DNA of 64,000 nt from Streptomyces sp. SLBN-118. GTDB taxonomy: Bacteria > Actinomycetota > Actinomycetes > Streptomycetales > Streptomycetaceae. The stretch spans positions 1-64,000 of the forward strand of contig NZ_VFNP01000001.1 in assembly GCF_006715635.1 (NCBI RefSeq), written 5' to 3'. The position numbers and the translations under genes are program-made. Below are positions 15,626-25,749 of this stretch, one piece after another. The stretch's first letter is position 1, and each line of letters opens with the position of its first letter. The notes below the pieces were generated by a model, which was not told the DNA's origin, searched no databases, and worked only from the letters and a program-made list of their open reading frames with translations.

Positions 15626-18343
15626 ATGTTCCGTCCAGACCGCGGCACCCTCCGCTCGGCCGGTTTCGTCCTGCTGCTCACCGGCGTGTTCGTCATGGTG
15701 AACAGCCAGGTCGTGTATGCGGCGAGCAGCGACAGCGAGACCGGTGACCTCCTCGCACCGTTGAACATCACCTCCTCCGAGGGGGTGCCGATCAACGGCT
15801 ACGAGCTGAACTCCGAGGGCGGCTCCATCGTCGCCTTCAAGACGCAGTCCCTTGCCTTCGCCCTGTCCGGCCTCTTCACATTCATCCGGCTGCTGGTCGG
15901 GCTGGCCGGGTGGGCGATCGAGGTCGCCTTCCGGTTCCCGCTGCTGAAGATCCTGATCCGTCCGGCGCAGAAGGTCGCCGACGCCTACGACAACGTGGTC
16001 GTCGACACGCTCGGGCTGAAGGGGCTGTTGCTGGCCTGGGCGTTCGTGTTCGCCGGGTTCATGATCGTGCGCGGCCGCGTCGGCCGCGGTCTGGGCGAAA
16101 TCTTCCTGACCCTGCTGATCGCGGCGTTCGCCGCCAGTGCGTTCGTCCGCCCCGACTACCTGCTCACCCAGGACGGCCCGCTGGGGCAGTCCCAGCAGGT
16201 GGCCGCCGAGGTCGCCCAGCAGAGTGTCAACTCCTACGACTGGGGCGGCAAGCTGGCCAGCCGTGGCCCCTGCGACGGCATGGCCGGCATGCAGGAGGTC
16301 AAGTGCCAGGAGCGTGAAGTTGAAGCCCCTGTTTCCTCGACGGACGTGGCCCGCCCGATCCAGGACTCGGTCACCAACGCGCTGATCGTCAAGCCGTACA
16401 TGCTGCTGCAGTACGGGCGCATCCTCGACCCGGCCAAGGAGGCCGACCGCAAGGCCTACGCGGTCCATCTGAAGTGGATCACGGGCGGCTACGAAGAAGA
16501 GAAGAAGAAAGACGATAAGTGCGATCTCGTGCGCGGGCCCCTCAGGGACTACTGCAACAACGGCGATGAAAACCCCAAGCACCCCGGCGAACTGCCGCCG
16601 CTCACGGCGGGCGAGGCGTTGCTGGAGAGCGGTACAAGCGCCGTCCTGAGCAAAGAAGACCAGCAGTTCGCCGCCTTCCTCAACGACCTCGAGGACGCCG
16701 GCCCCGTCGGCAAGGCGTGCGCCGAGTACGCCAAGACGCCCACATGGTGGCGTGTGGGCGGCGCCGTGCTGCTGCTGATCGCCGCTCTGTTCATCTGCGG
16801 CATGCTCCTCTCCAGCGCCATCGTGATGCTCGGCACCCAGGGCATCTGCGCGGCGGCCGCGGCGGCGGGCGGTGTCACCTTCATCGCCGCCATGCTGCCC
16901 GGGCCACCGCGCCAGAGTGTGTGGAAGTGGTTGTCGGTGTGGGGCATCGCGGTCCTGACGCTGGTCGGAGTCTGCGCCTTCGTCCCGTTCTTCGGCATCG
17001 CTGTGGACGCCACCATCACCAACGGGCCCGACCTGATGGTGGAACGAATCCTGCTGATCGACGTGCTGGCCATCGCCGGCGCGGCCGGACACCGTCGACT
17101 GCTGACCGGGATCACCTCCTTCGGGCGGCGCATGGCCATGCGGATGCGCTACGCCAAGGTCGGCGGCACCCACATGCCGGGCGACACCTCCGAGCTCGGT
17201 GCCGCGCTCGCCATGAACTCCCCTGCCGCGATGGGCGGCTACGGAGGCGGACTACGCGCCTTCACCGGCGGCGGAGGTGGCAGGTTCGGGCTGCTGGGCA
17301 CCCGCCAGCGCCTGATGGGCGCGCTCACCTCCCTCGTCGACGGCGCCGGCATGCCCGTCGACACCGGCGCGATGCTCGCCTACGCCACGGCCGAAGCCGG
17401 ACGAGGTCTCGCCCCGCTCACTGCGGCGGCAGCCGTGGGCGGGCTGGGGGCTCGGCTGGGTGTGAAAGGAGCCGGCTGGTTGCTGATCGGCAAGCGCCCG
17501 GACAGGGAAGAGCTGGCCAAGTGGCGCAAGCCGGCCGCCGACGGCGACCCGCCCACGGGCGGCCCCCGGGATGACGGGCCGAACGGTTCGGGCGGTGGCG
17601 GGCCACGCAGGCCCGGAGGCCCGCCCGACCGGTATCGCAACGACGACGGCCAGGTTGTCGACCGCAACACCGGCCAGGTGCTGCACGACCAGAACACCGA
17701 CCGCACCCTGCTGTCGACGCGCGCCCACAACCGCCTGGTCCGCTTTCGCGGTTACCGCATTCTCAACCGGGGGGGCCGGGCCGCCTACGGATCGACGGTC
17801 GGTCTGCCGGCGAACGTCCGCCGGGCCCGGTCGGGTGGCTCGGACTACTCCCAGGACGTCCGCCAGCAGGTACGGGTATGGGGCAACACGATCCGCGAGG
17901 ACGGCCGGGCCTGGGGGGAGACGGGGCGTCATGTGTCCCGTGTCCTGCGGGAGAACACCGACGACAGCGGCGGGCCCGGCCCCTTCGTCAGCCATCGCCT
18001 GCCGACCCGGACGGCGCCGCCTCAGCCTCCGCCACATTCCTCCAGTTCCACGGGCCCCACGAGTCATTCCTCACCGCGGTCCAGCGCGCCCACGTCCACG
18101 CCGTCGGCCCCGCCGACGTCCCCGCCGCGGCTCGGCGGCGGTGCGCCCCGGCGTCCGGCAGGCCCGGCACCGACCAGGTCCGGGCCGGTACTTCCCGGAG
18201 GCGGAGGCGCAAGCAGCAGTACCCGTGACGAGGCGCGCGCCAGGTTCCAGGAACTGATGCGTCGGACCGCGCCCCGCGCCGAGAGGCGGCGCGAAGAGTG
18301 GGAATGGGACTCCTGGCCGCCAGAAGACGGTGAGGACGAGTGA
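15626..18343 (+). CDS. VirB6-like polytopic membrane protein
   Basis: The 905-residue protein has a signal-like first helix and at least six further TM helices (clusters near residues 75-110, 128-172, 375-440 and 455-490). A large extracytoplasmic loop near 185-370 contains several cysteines. A long Gly/Pro/Arg-rich cytoplasmic tail runs from about 600 to 905. A multi-spanning core next to VirB4 and the wall hydrolase is what VirB6/TrbL-type channel proteins show. Sequence similarity to known ones is not obvious, so the call rests on topology and context. Confidence 0.75.
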   Translation: MFRPDRGTLRSAGFVLLLTGVFVMVNSQVVYAASSDSETGDLLAPLNITSSEGVPINGYELNSEGGSIVAFKTQSLAFALSGLFTFIRLLVGLAGWAIEVAFRFPLLKILIRPAQKVADAYDNVVVDTLGLKGLLLAWAFVFAGFMIVRGRVGRGLGEIFLTLLIAAFAASAFVRPDYLLTQDGPLGQSQQVAAEVAQQSVNSYDWGGKLASRGPCDGMAGMQEVKCQEREVEAPVSSTDVARPIQDSVTNALIVKPYMLLQYGRILDPAKEADRKAYAVHLKWITGGYEEEKKKDDKCDLVRGPLRDYCNNGDENPKHPGELPPLTAGEALLESGTSAVLSKEDQQFAAFLNDLEDAGPVGKACAEYAKTPTWWRVGGAVLLLIAALFICGMLLSSAIVMLGTQGICAAAAAAGGVTFIAAMLPGPPRQSVWKWLSVWGIAVLTLVGVCAFVPFFGIAVDATITNGPDLMVERILLIDVLAIAGAAGHRRLLTGITSFGRRMAMRMRYAKVGGTHMPGDTSELGAALAMNSPAAMGGYGGGLRAFTGGGGGRFGLLGTRQRLMGALTSLVDGAGMPVDTGAMLAYATAEAGRGLAPLTAAAAVGGLGARLGVKGAGWLLIGKRPDREELAKWRKPAADGDPPTGGPRDDGPNGSGGGGPRRPGGPPDRYRNDDGQVVDRNTGQVLHDQNTDRTLLSTRAHNRLVRFRGYRILNRGGRAAYGSTVGLPANVRRARSGGSDYSQDVRQQVRVWGNTIREDGRAWGETGRHVSRVLRENTDDSGGPGPFVSHRLPTRTAPPQPPPHSSSSTGPTSHSSPRSSAPTSTPSAPPTSPPRLGGGAPRRPAGPAPTRSGPVLPGGGGASSSTRDEARARFQELMRRTAPRAERRREEWEWDSWPPEDGEDE

Positions 18344-19491
18344 GGCCGGCCCGGCGCCGCATGGCGCGGTGCGGGTGTGTGGTGGTGCTGTTGCTGTTCG
18401 CCGTCGTGTGCTGTGTCGCGTCGGCGGGGAACGCGATCAGCGCGTATGTCGCGCTGAAGACGGGTGCGCAGGGCGACGGAGGGATTGCCGAGGGCGGCAC
18501 GGCCGCGGACATCCCGCCGCGGATGCTGACTGCCTACCAGAAGGCAGTCCAGCAGGTCGGGAAGCATGTGCCGAAGTGTCAGGGCATGCGCTGGCCGATC
18601 CTCGCCGGGATCGCCAAGGTCGAGTCCAACCACGCCGTCGGCCGCAACATCGCCGACAACGGAGACATTCGCCCGCGCATCTACGGGGTACTCCTCAACG
18701 GTTCCGGCGCCGGCGGCAACACCACCGTCTTCCCGGACACCGACAACGGCCGCTGGGACGGCACCGCGAACGGGGAGCGCGCAGTCGGCCCCTTCCAATT
18801 CCTGCCTTCCACCTGGGAGGGCACCGGGAAGGACGCAGGGGGCGACAAGACCGCTGACCCGCACAACGCCGACGACGCAGCGCTCGGCGCCGCGATCTAC
18901 CTGTGCGGCAACGGCCGTGACCTGACCAAGCGTGCCCAGCTCAAGGCCGCGATCCTGCAGTACAACCACTCCAGCGAGTACGTCGCCAACGTGCTGGGCT
19001 GGATCGACCAGTACACGGCGGCCGCCAAGGACCCGAACCTGAAGAACGTCTCCGGGAAGGTCCGCACGGTGATCGAGGTCGCACTCTCCCAGCGGGGGGT
19101 GCCGTACTCGTGGGGCGGCGGCAACGCCAAAGGCACGTCGTACGGCATCTGCTGCTCACCGAGCGGAAAGAGCGGCGCGAGCATCAAGGGCTTCGACTGC
19201 TCGGGGCTGACCACTTATGCGTACGCCAAGGCCGGTATCCAACTGCCGCGCACCGCGGCCGCGCAGGCCGGGGAGGGCCAGCGGATCCCCGCCAGCCTCG
19301 GAAAGAGCGCCCTCAGGCCAGGTGACCTCGTCTTCTACGCCTACGCCCCCGGACGCGATTCCACGATCTACCACGTCGGGATCTACGTCGGCAGCGGGCA
19401 GATGATCAACGCCGCGCGCCCGGGCACCGTCGTCCGGCTGGACGCGGTCAATGCGATGTCCGGTTTTGCGGGAGGGGCTCGGCTGCTATGA
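18340..19491 (+). CDS. Bifunctional lytic transglycosylase and NlpC/P60 hydrolase
   Basis: The 383-residue secreted protein has an N-terminal TM or signal anchor (residues 11-32). Next is a lytic transglycosylase domain (ILAGIAKVESNHA near 87-99, with the catalytic Glu in VES, then GPFQFLPSTWEG). An NlpC/P60 peptidase domain follows, with Cys in FDCSGL (about 287) and His in YHVGIYVG (about 344). Such VirB1-like double hydrolases open the peptidoglycan for the transfer channel. The GTG overlaps the upstream stop. Confidence 0.92.
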   Translation: MRPARRRMARCGCVVVLLLFAVVCCVASAGNAISAYVALKTGAQGDGGIAEGGTAADIPPRMLTAYQKAVQQVGKHVPKCQGMRWPILAGIAKVESNHAVGRNIADNGDIRPRIYGVLLNGSGAGGNTTVFPDTDNGRWDGTANGERAVGPFQFLPSTWEGTGKDAGGDKTADPHNADDAALGAAIYLCGNGRDLTKRAQLKAAILQYNHSSEYVANVLGWIDQYTAAAKDPNLKNVSGKVRTVIEVALSQRGVPYSWGGGNAKGTSYGICCSPSGKSGASIKGFDCSGLTTYAYAKAGIQLPRTAAAQAGEGQRIPASLGKSALRPGDLVFYAYAPGRDSTIYHVGIYVGSGQMINAARPGTVVRLDAVNAMSGFAGGARLL

Positions 19492-20138
19492 CGACGTCCT
19501 CGCCGCGCTCGCCCCGCCTGCTGCTGATCGCCACCCTGGTCCTGGCCGTGGCCGGGGTCGTCCTGCTGGCCCTGCCACACCCGCCCAACGCATCCGATTC
19601 CCCAACCCTGCCGCCCGGGGCCGCGTCCGAAGCCAGCGCCTCAGCCTCACCCGCCAGCGGGCACCGTGCGGCAAGCCGCGCCCCCGCGTCGGACACGACG
19701 GCCGCTACGCCGACCACGTCGGCCATCGCTCCAGCGCTGCCGCCGCACGGCGAGGGCGTGGCAGGCGATCGGGCTATCCAACAGGCCCTGGAGGCCGCCT
19801 GGCCCGCAGACCTTGCCGCCGACGAGGAGCGGCAGCTGTGCGCCGTCGGCCGTGCGCTGCTGCGGGCGGACACCACCGGGGTCGGCCGCGCGAAGTGGCC
19901 AACAGTCTTCGTCGACCGGGATAAGGCGGTCGCCCCGGCGTTCGCCACCGCCCGCTTCCGCGTCCAGGCCGTCATCGCCCGCCGCGACGGCGTCGGCCGG
20001 GCGGTGGTGCACCTGGTGTGGGCGGGCACCGACCGCGGCGGCACCTACACCGACGGCCGCATCACCGAGCTGCACTTCACCCGTACGACGTCGAAGAAGG
20101 AAGGAGGCTCCACGTGGACTCCGCAGCCCCGTACGTAA
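19488..20138 (+). CDS. Secreted/anchored hypothetical protein of the transfer operon
   Basis: The 216-residue protein has an N-terminal hydrophobic segment (residues 10-28), a Ser/Ala/Pro/Thr-rich linker to about 85, and a C-terminal domain of about 120 residues. The pattern AARFRVQ-like ARFRVQAVIAR...VVHLVWAGTDRGG suggests an NTF2-like or beta fold. No catalytic motif is visible. It overlaps the hydrolase gene (ATGA) and the VirD4-like gene starts inside its end, which points to co-translation. Confidence 0.75.
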   Translation: MTTSSPRSPRLLLIATLVLAVAGVVLLALPHPPNASDSPTLPPGAASEASASASPASGHRAASRAPASDTTAATPTTSAIAPALPPHGEGVAGDRAIQQALEAAWPADLAADEERQLCAVGRALLRADTTGVGRAKWPTVFVDRDKAVAPAFATARFRVQAVIARRDGVGRAVVHLVWAGTDRGGTYTDGRITELHFTRTTSKKEGGSTWTPQPRT

Positions 20139-22741
20139 CCGATCGGGCCGATGACACGGCGGCAAGCCAGGTACTCGGCCTGCTCACCGGCCTGGTCAAC
20201 GCCGCTGACTGGCTCTACGACCACTGGTACCTGCTCGCCCTGGCCATTGCGGTGACCTGGGGCGTCGGCGAGATCGTCGTGCGCCGGCTCGCAGCACGCG
20301 CCTCGGTCGAGCGGATGGCCCTGGAGCTGGTGTCCAACCGGCACTTCGCCCCGAGCCTGGAGGAGATTTTCCGCCGCGGCGTACAGCTCGCCCGCGCGTC
20401 CACGGCCATGCCCTGGTGGGCGCCCCGCAGGGCGAAAGCCGTGCAGATCCGGCTGCGCGCGGACGGCTCCAGCCCGCTGCGCTACCGCATCGAAGGCCCG
20501 GCCGGCGGCCAACGCCTGTTGTCCATCACCCCGTTCGGGCCGGACGTCACCGTCAATCAGGCCCGGCCGATCGTCGACGAGCCGCGCCGGCACGCCGTGC
20601 GGGCTGAGTTCATCCTGCGCGGCAAGCCCACCGCTCCCTTGCGGGAGGTGCCCCTCACCCCCGACCCGCTCCAGCCGCTCGTTGACGCCGTGTCCGACCT
20701 GCGCGCCGAGCTCGGCGACCTCGCCGAGATCCGGCTCGACATTCAGCGGGCCCCCAAATGGGCGCTGCGGGCGCGCCGCCTGCAGCTGATGGGAGCCGCG
20801 CGCCGGTCCGAACGTCGGGAGGCCCAGCGGGCCGCCCGCTGGCTGCGGCAGGACGCCAGCGGCATCGAGGACTCGATGGGCTGGCAGCTGCAGCAGCTGC
20901 TCAGCGACAAGCCCAGCTCGGGCGCCGGACGGCGGCTGGTCATGCCGCCAGTGCCCCGCCGGGTCGAGCCGGCCGAGGCGCTGGGCAAACTCGCCGACGA
21001 CGACCACCTCGTCCGGGTCCAGCTGCTCGTGATGTGTGCCTCGAACACCGAGGGCCGCGCCCAGGCACGGCTCGCCCAGCTCCAGGCCGCGTTCGACGTG
21101 TTCGGCGGCCGCTCACGGTGGGCCATGCGCGGATGGCGCCTGGGACCGTGGCGGGTGGGAGCCGACCACTGGCCCACGCGCCACGGTTTCGAGCGCCGAT
21201 GGAATCTGGGGCACTGCCAGCCACCACGCGCCAACTGGGTCCGGCTGGAGGAACTGACCGGCCTGCTCAAGCCACCCACTGCGCACTGCCGTTTGCCCGT
21301 GCTCGCCGGTGACCTGCCGACCTTCGAATTTGGTGAGCCGGAGCTGCTGCTGCAGGGCATCTACCGGGGCCCGGACGGACGGGAGCGCCTGGTCGCCACC
21401 TACGCCGAGGAGACGCTGTTCGAAGTTGGGGTGGGCAAGGCCGGCGGCGGCAAGACGGAACGCGCGCTGGCGCAGGCGATCGGCTGGGCGCATGCCGGTG
21501 GCGGGTTGCTGTTCCTCGACCCGCACCGTGACTCCTGGCCGCGCGCCACCACGTTCCTCGCGCACGAGACCCTCATGGGGCGCATCGCGCTGATCGACCT
21601 CAACGGCCTCGGGCCCTCCCCGCGGGTGAGTGCGTGGAATCCGCTCGGCATGCACCAGGGCCCGGCGGCGCACGAGGTCGTCGAGGCGATCACCGACGCC
21701 TACGCTTCCGTGCTGGGCTGGGACGACGTGAGCGCGCCGCGCGCGATCACCATCCTGACCGCCGCGCTGGCCGTCCTGGTCGCCATCAACGAGGCCGCCT
21801 GCCAGGCCGGCCGTCCCGAGGACCAGTCCACGATCTTCCACGTACGGGCGCTGCTCTCCGATGCAACGTTCCGCCGGGCTGCGCTCGGCGCGGTGGCGGG
21901 CCGCCTGAACGAGGAAACCCGCGCCTGGTGGCAGGTGGTGTTCCCGACACTGCCGCCCGACGCGTTCGCCGTGGTCCTCAACCCGATCGCCCGGCTGGCC
22001 TCCAATCCGGTCACCCGTGCATTCCTCGGCCAACCGGTCGGGGTCTACAACATCCGCGCAGCGATGGACAGTCGGATGATCGTGTGGGTCTGCCCGGGCG
22101 GCAACGGTCCCACCGACCGGCTGGTGACCGCGCTGCTCGCCCGCGATCTGCTGCGAGCTGTGCGCTCGCGCCGCGATACCCCGGAGGACAAGCGGGTGCC
22201 GTTCCGCCCGTACTTCGACGAGCTGATCACACTGACCGGTGCCGCACCGGAGACGTTCGCGAGCATGTTCGAGGACTTCCGCAAGTACAAGTGCCAGGTC
22301 CACGGCATGACTCAGCTGTTGGCCCGCCTTCCAACGCCGGTGCGGCTGTCCCTGGTACAGAACGCATCCACGCTGGCCACCACCGCCGGGTCGAAGTCCG
22401 CGATCGCTCCGATCACCGCGGAGTGGGGCGACAACCCCAGCCCTGACCGGGTCGCCACCATGGAGCGGTTCGAGCACTACGTCTCCCTGAACGTGCACGG
22501 GCGCCGGGTCGGACCGGTACAGCTGCGCGGGCCTCATCTCGACGCGGTCTTCGCCCCTCAGGCCCGCCCTCGGCAGGTCCCCGCGCTGGAGCAGGCCGCC
22601 CTCGCGAACGCCAGAGCACTCCCCCTTGACCAACTCACCGACCGCGCCGCCGAACAGTTCGGCCGCGTCGCCGCCTTCCTCGCCGAGCACTCCCCTGCCG
22701 GCGCCGCCCCGGTACCTCTGTCGAAGGAGGTGTACGAGTGA
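20114..22741 (+). CDS. VirD4/TraG-like coupling ATPase
   Basis: The 875-residue protein has one TM helix near residues 35-55 and a RecA-like ATPase domain. Walker A is GKAGGGKTE at about 442-450 and a Walker B-like YFDELITL lies near 700. LFLDPHRDSWPRA after the P-loop resembles TraG/TraM-type DNA pumps. Coupling proteins select the DNA substrate and deliver it to the VirB4 channel. The GTG at 20114 has AAGGAGG 6 nt upstream and overlaps the previous gene by 25 nt. Confidence 0.88.
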   Translation: MDSAAPYVTDRADDTAASQVLGLLTGLVNAADWLYDHWYLLALAIAVTWGVGEIVVRRLAARASVERMALELVSNRHFAPSLEEIFRRGVQLARASTAMPWWAPRRAKAVQIRLRADGSSPLRYRIEGPAGGQRLLSITPFGPDVTVNQARPIVDEPRRHAVRAEFILRGKPTAPLREVPLTPDPLQPLVDAVSDLRAELGDLAEIRLDIQRAPKWALRARRLQLMGAARRSERREAQRAARWLRQDASGIEDSMGWQLQQLLSDKPSSGAGRRLVMPPVPRRVEPAEALGKLADDDHLVRVQLLVMCASNTEGRAQARLAQLQAAFDVFGGRSRWAMRGWRLGPWRVGADHWPTRHGFERRWNLGHCQPPRANWVRLEELTGLLKPPTAHCRLPVLAGDLPTFEFGEPELLLQGIYRGPDGRERLVATYAEETLFEVGVGKAGGGKTERALAQAIGWAHAGGGLLFLDPHRDSWPRATTFLAHETLMGRIALIDLNGLGPSPRVSAWNPLGMHQGPAAHEVVEAITDAYASVLGWDDVSAPRAITILTAALAVLVAINEAACQAGRPEDQSTIFHVRALLSDATFRRAALGAVAGRLNEETRAWWQVVFPTLPPDAFAVVLNPIARLASNPVTRAFLGQPVGVYNIRAAMDSRMIVWVCPGGNGPTDRLVTALLARDLLRAVRSRRDTPEDKRVPFRPYFDELITLTGAAPETFASMFEDFRKYKCQVHGMTQLLARLPTPVRLSLVQNASTLATTAGSKSAIAPITAEWGDNPSPDRVATMERFEHYVSLNVHGRRVGPVQLRGPHLDAVFAPQARPRQVPALEQAALANARALPLDQLTDRAAEQFGRVAAFLAEHSPAGAAPVPLSKEVYE

Positions 22742-22962
22742 CCGCTTGCCCAGCCGCAGGACCGATCGAACTGTGCCGCGACCGGCGAGTTCCGCCCCCT
22801 GGACCGAGCGGTGACCCGCATCAGGCCGCGGCCGAATGTCGCAGCCTTGCAACTGCTCCCGCGAACACTTGAGATTTGCGTACGCGAACCAGTAATTTAC
22901 TGCTGCACTGTGGGGCGCGAGGCCAAAAGTGCCCTGTGTGCACTGAACTTAGGGGATGCCAG

Positions 22963-23184
22963 ATGACACTAGCTACTGACGAAGTTCGCAGCACCGAAGA
23001 GTGCGTCGAAGGAGTGTGGCCCGTCCGCACGCGGGCCGTCTCGTACGTCGGAAGCGCCTGTGTGGTCGAGGGGCTCGGTGACTTGGACCTGGACGACCTG
23101 GACCTGGTGCGCGGTCAGTACCCGGGCCGGCGCGTCACGCTCGACGGAGACGTGATCACGGTATGGCCAACCTCCTCCGCCTGA
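22963..23184 (+). CDS. Small acidic hypothetical protein
   Basis: The 73-residue protein starts at an ATG with an AGGGGA site nearby. It has an Asp/Leu stretch (LGDLDLDDLDLVRG) and ends VTLDGDVITVW. The first half of its 220-bp upstream gap is AT-richer than its surroundings and may hold a promoter that restarts transcription inside the transfer cluster. The family is not recognised. Confidence is moderate because it is short. Confidence 0.45.
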   Translation: MTLATDEVRSTEECVEGVWPVRTRAVSYVGSACVVEGLGDLDLDDLDLVRGQYPGRRVTLDGDVITVWPTSSA

Positions 23185-23587
23185 CCGGAGGGAGGGCTCC
23201 TTCTCTGCGGCTTCGGGGTGCGACGTCCGGTCGCACCCAGTCCCACGGAGGCCCGCCACCGAATGGAACAGGCGGGTCAAGATCTCTTTCTCGCGCACAG
23301 CGGACTCGCAGGGTCCGTGCGGCCCGACGAGCAAGTCTGATCGGGTGTTGGCGGGACGAGCGAATACACACGACTACAAATCGACATCCAGTTTCGAAAG
23401 TGACCGGATACGTCCCGAGTTGTACGAGTGAACTCAATTATCGAGGTGGGAAGTTGACTGGCATATGCGTAGCCTTACGGTCACGCAAACGCATTACCGC
23501 TGCTGGACCAGGCCGCGGTTCTGGGCCGTCGTATGTCGGAGGGCCGGGGCAGCGGTCGCACCGCACCGCGTCGTACGGGGAGACAAC
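23185..23587. other. 400-bp gap inside the transfer/pilus cluster
   Basis: No convincing gene. The stretch has a locally lower GC content at 23360-23480 and precedes the lipoprotein gene, so an internal promoter for the Tad half of the cluster is plausible. I cannot identify defined -35/-10 boxes with confidence. Confidence 0.4.
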
Positions 23588-24187
23588 GTGACCGCAACAC
23601 AACCGCGCTCTTCACGGATCAGGATCGCCGCTGCTCGCACCCGGAAGCACGCAACCGCCCTGCTTCTGGCAGGCAGTCTGGTGGCGATGGCCGGCTGTAG
23701 CGACGGCGACGCGGACGCGTCACCGTCCAAGAGCCCTACTCAAACGGCCGGTTCGTCGTCCCCCAGTTCCACCGCCGACGCCGAGGACGCTGCTGTCATC
23801 GCGGCGTACACCAGCTCATGGGACGCGCAGACCGAGGCCTACAAGAAGGCAACCTCCGCAGGCACCGACCTGAAGAAGAGCACCACTCTCCAGGCCCTGG
23901 CCGACATCGAGAAGGACTTGTCAGCCATGCGGCGGGCCGGACAGGTGACGACCGGGAAGCCCCTCATCCATCCGAAGGTCGTCAAGGTGACCGACGCTGC
24001 GATCCCCAAGGCCACGGTCGCGGACTGCGTCGACACAACGAACTGGATGCTGATCGACAAGACCTCGAAGAAGGAGGTCCCGCTGCCATCGGAGCGACTC
24101 ACCAGGTACGTCAGCACCGCAACGCTGGAAAAGTGGGGGAAGACGTGGATGGTCACAAAATTGACCGCTCAAGATCAAGCCTGCTGA
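23588..24187 (+). CDS. Lipoprotein of the transfer/pilus cluster
   Basis: The 199-residue protein has a signal peptide with many basic residues and the lipobox LVAMAGC (Cys about 37). A Ser/Thr/Pro linker follows, then an NTF2-like domain typical of Streptomyces surface lipoproteins (AYTSSWDAQTEAYKKAT...TNWMLIDKTSKKEV). The GTG at 23588 is chosen because it starts the signal peptide directly. It overlaps the next gene by 43 nt. Possible roles are an outer platform or a regulator of the pilus. Confidence 0.8.
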   Translation: MTATQPRSSRIRIAAARTRKHATALLLAGSLVAMAGCSDGDADASPSKSPTQTAGSSSPSSTADAEDAAVIAAYTSSWDAQTEAYKKATSAGTDLKKSTTLQALADIEKDLSAMRRAGQVTTGKPLIHPKVVKVTDAAIPKATVADCVDTTNWMLIDKTSKKEVPLPSERLTRYVSTATLEKWGKTWMVTKLTAQDQAC

Positions 24188-25020
24188 CCCGACGCCTCGC
24201 CGTACTCACCGGCGCCCTCGTCCTGGCCTCAGCCGGTACCGCGCACGCCGACGACGACCCCGATGTCGATGCGGGCAAGTGCGAGGTCATCAAGTTCTGC
24301 GTCGGCGCCGGTGTCGACGACGAGACCGATGGGAGTGATGGGCAGGCGGGCGGCTCGCAGGGCGGCAGCGACAGCAAGCTGAAGTGCAAGCTGGTGAAGG
24401 TGGACCCGGAGCCGCCGGCCAACCATCCGGCCTGGAAGGGCGCCGACCCCAAGACGAACGACCTGTACTTCCGCGAGTGTTCGGACGGTGGTCAGAACAA
24501 CCCGGACGGTTTCGTCGTCGTACCGCCGGGCCAGCCCGCGCCCCAGGTGGATCCGCAGGACCTGGCGCAGCGCGCGGTCGACTCGATGACGCTGCTCGGC
24601 CCGGACATAGCCAGCCCGAAGGCGGCGGGGAAGTACACCGTCGGTGTCCCGACGTGGATGTGGGTCAACCAGAGCGCCACGACCTTCGGGCCCAACACCG
24701 CGACGGCCTCCGCGGGCGGAGTGACCGTCACCGCGAAGGCGAAGGTGTCGAAGATCGTGTGGCAGATGGGCGACGGTGCCTCCGTGACGTGCAACGGCCC
24801 GGGCACGCCCTACCAGGCGTCCGAGGGCATGGCCCAGTCACCGACCTGCGGGCACGTGTATTCCAAGACCTCAGCCGGTGCCAAGAACGGCAAGCACCAG
24901 GTGACCGCGACCTCGACGTGGACGATCGACTGGCAGGGCGGCGGAGCGGCCGGCCAGCTCACCGAGATCCGGCAGACCAACGTGCAGGTGGCGATCGGCG
25001 AGCTGCAGGTCGTCAGGTAA
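24145..25020 (+). CDS. Secreted protein of the transfer/pilus cluster
   Basis: The 291-residue protein has a signal peptide (LTRRLAVLTGALVLASAGTAHA, cleavage after AHA in two readable steps). An acidic Gly-rich spacer follows, then a region with four cysteines and a C-terminal beta-rich domain (IVWQMGDGASVTCNGPGTPY...CGHVYSKTS) that looks like a PKD/immunoglobulin-type fold. The GTG start lies within the end of the lipoprotein gene. No enzyme motif is visible, so a structural surface role is likely. Confidence 0.8.
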   Translation: MDGHKIDRSRSSLLTRRLAVLTGALVLASAGTAHADDDPDVDAGKCEVIKFCVGAGVDDETDGSDGQAGGSQGGSDSKLKCKLVKVDPEPPANHPAWKGADPKTNDLYFRECSDGGQNNPDGFVVVPPGQPAPQVDPQDLAQRAVDSMTLLGPDIASPKAAGKYTVGVPTWMWVNQSATTFGPNTATASAGGVTVTAKAKVSKIVWQMGDGASVTCNGPGTPYQASEGMAQSPTCGHVYSKTSAGAKNGKHQVTATSTWTIDWQGGGAAGQLTEIRQTNVQVAIGELQVVR

Positions 25021-25041
25021 CGCCGCCGGAAGGGCAGAACG

Positions 25042-25749
25042 TTGAGCGAGACCCAAGAACGTGTAGACGCAGCAGGCTCGAACGGAGTCCCCCAACAGGG
25101 ACGCGTAGCTGGACCCGTCACTCCCCCGCGGGTGTCGGCCCGCAGGCGCCGACCGGGTGTCATTGCCCTGTCGCTGGCGCTGATCGCCGCGGGAGGCGCC
25201 GGTGTTGCCGTCCTGCTGCTGCAGGTCGGCAACCGTACCGAGGTGGTGACCGTGGTCCGTGACGTCCAGGTTGGCCAGGTCCTCACCGAAGACGACCTGG
25301 GCAAGGCCTCCCTAGCCCTGGACCCTGCCGTAAAGGCGGTTCGCAGCGACGACCTGGACTCGGTGGTGGGCAAGCGGGCCGCTGTAGAGCTCAAGCCGGG
25401 CTCTCTCCTCGCCCCGTCACAGGTGACGAAGGACTCGCTGGTGAGGGCCGGCGAGCAGTTGGTGCCGATCGGCCTCGAGCCCAAGCAGATCCCGGCCACC
25501 GCGCTGGTGCCGGGCCAGAAGGTGCAGCTGGTGCACGTCCCGGCCCAGGGCGCGACGGACACCGGCAAGACGTCCGACGCCGCGCCGCAGACCATCGACG
25601 GACGGGTCGTGAAGGCCTCGAGCGCAGCCCCCGGCACCGGAATCGTGGTCGTCGACGTCGCCACCACCGCGAAGGACGGCTCCACCGCTGCCGCATGGGT
25701 GTCGGCCAACACGCTGCGCCTGGTCCTCGCCGCTGCGGACGGTAGCTGA
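25042..25749 (+). CDS. CpaB/RcpC-like SAF-domain pilus protein
   Basis: The 235-residue protein starts at a TTG with AGGG upstream. It has one TM helix (residues 38-60), then an SAF domain (VVTVVRDVQVGQVLTEDDLG, about 65-85) and a second beta-rich part with VPIGLEPKQIPATALVPGQKV. This matches CpaB/RcpC, which helps assemble Tad pili outside the membrane. Its stop overlaps the start of the TadZ-like gene, placing it at the head of the Tad block. Confidence 0.85.
   Translation: MSETQERVDAAGSNGVPQQGRVAGPVTPPRVSARRRRPGVIALSLALIAAGGAGVAVLLLQVGNRTEVVTVVRDVQVGQVLTEDDLGKASLALDPAVKAVRSDDLDSVVGKRAAVELKPGSLLAPSQVTKDSLVRAGEQLVPIGLEPKQIPATALVPGQKVQLVHVPAQGATDTGKTSDAAPQTIDGRVVKASSAAPGTGIVVVDVATTAKDGSTAAAWVSANTLRLVLAAADGS

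Noticed and set aside
15467..17173. 568-codon minus-strand ORF opposite the VirB6-like gene
   Set aside because: Composition is that of an antisense frame and it covers the well-supported polytopic membrane protein.
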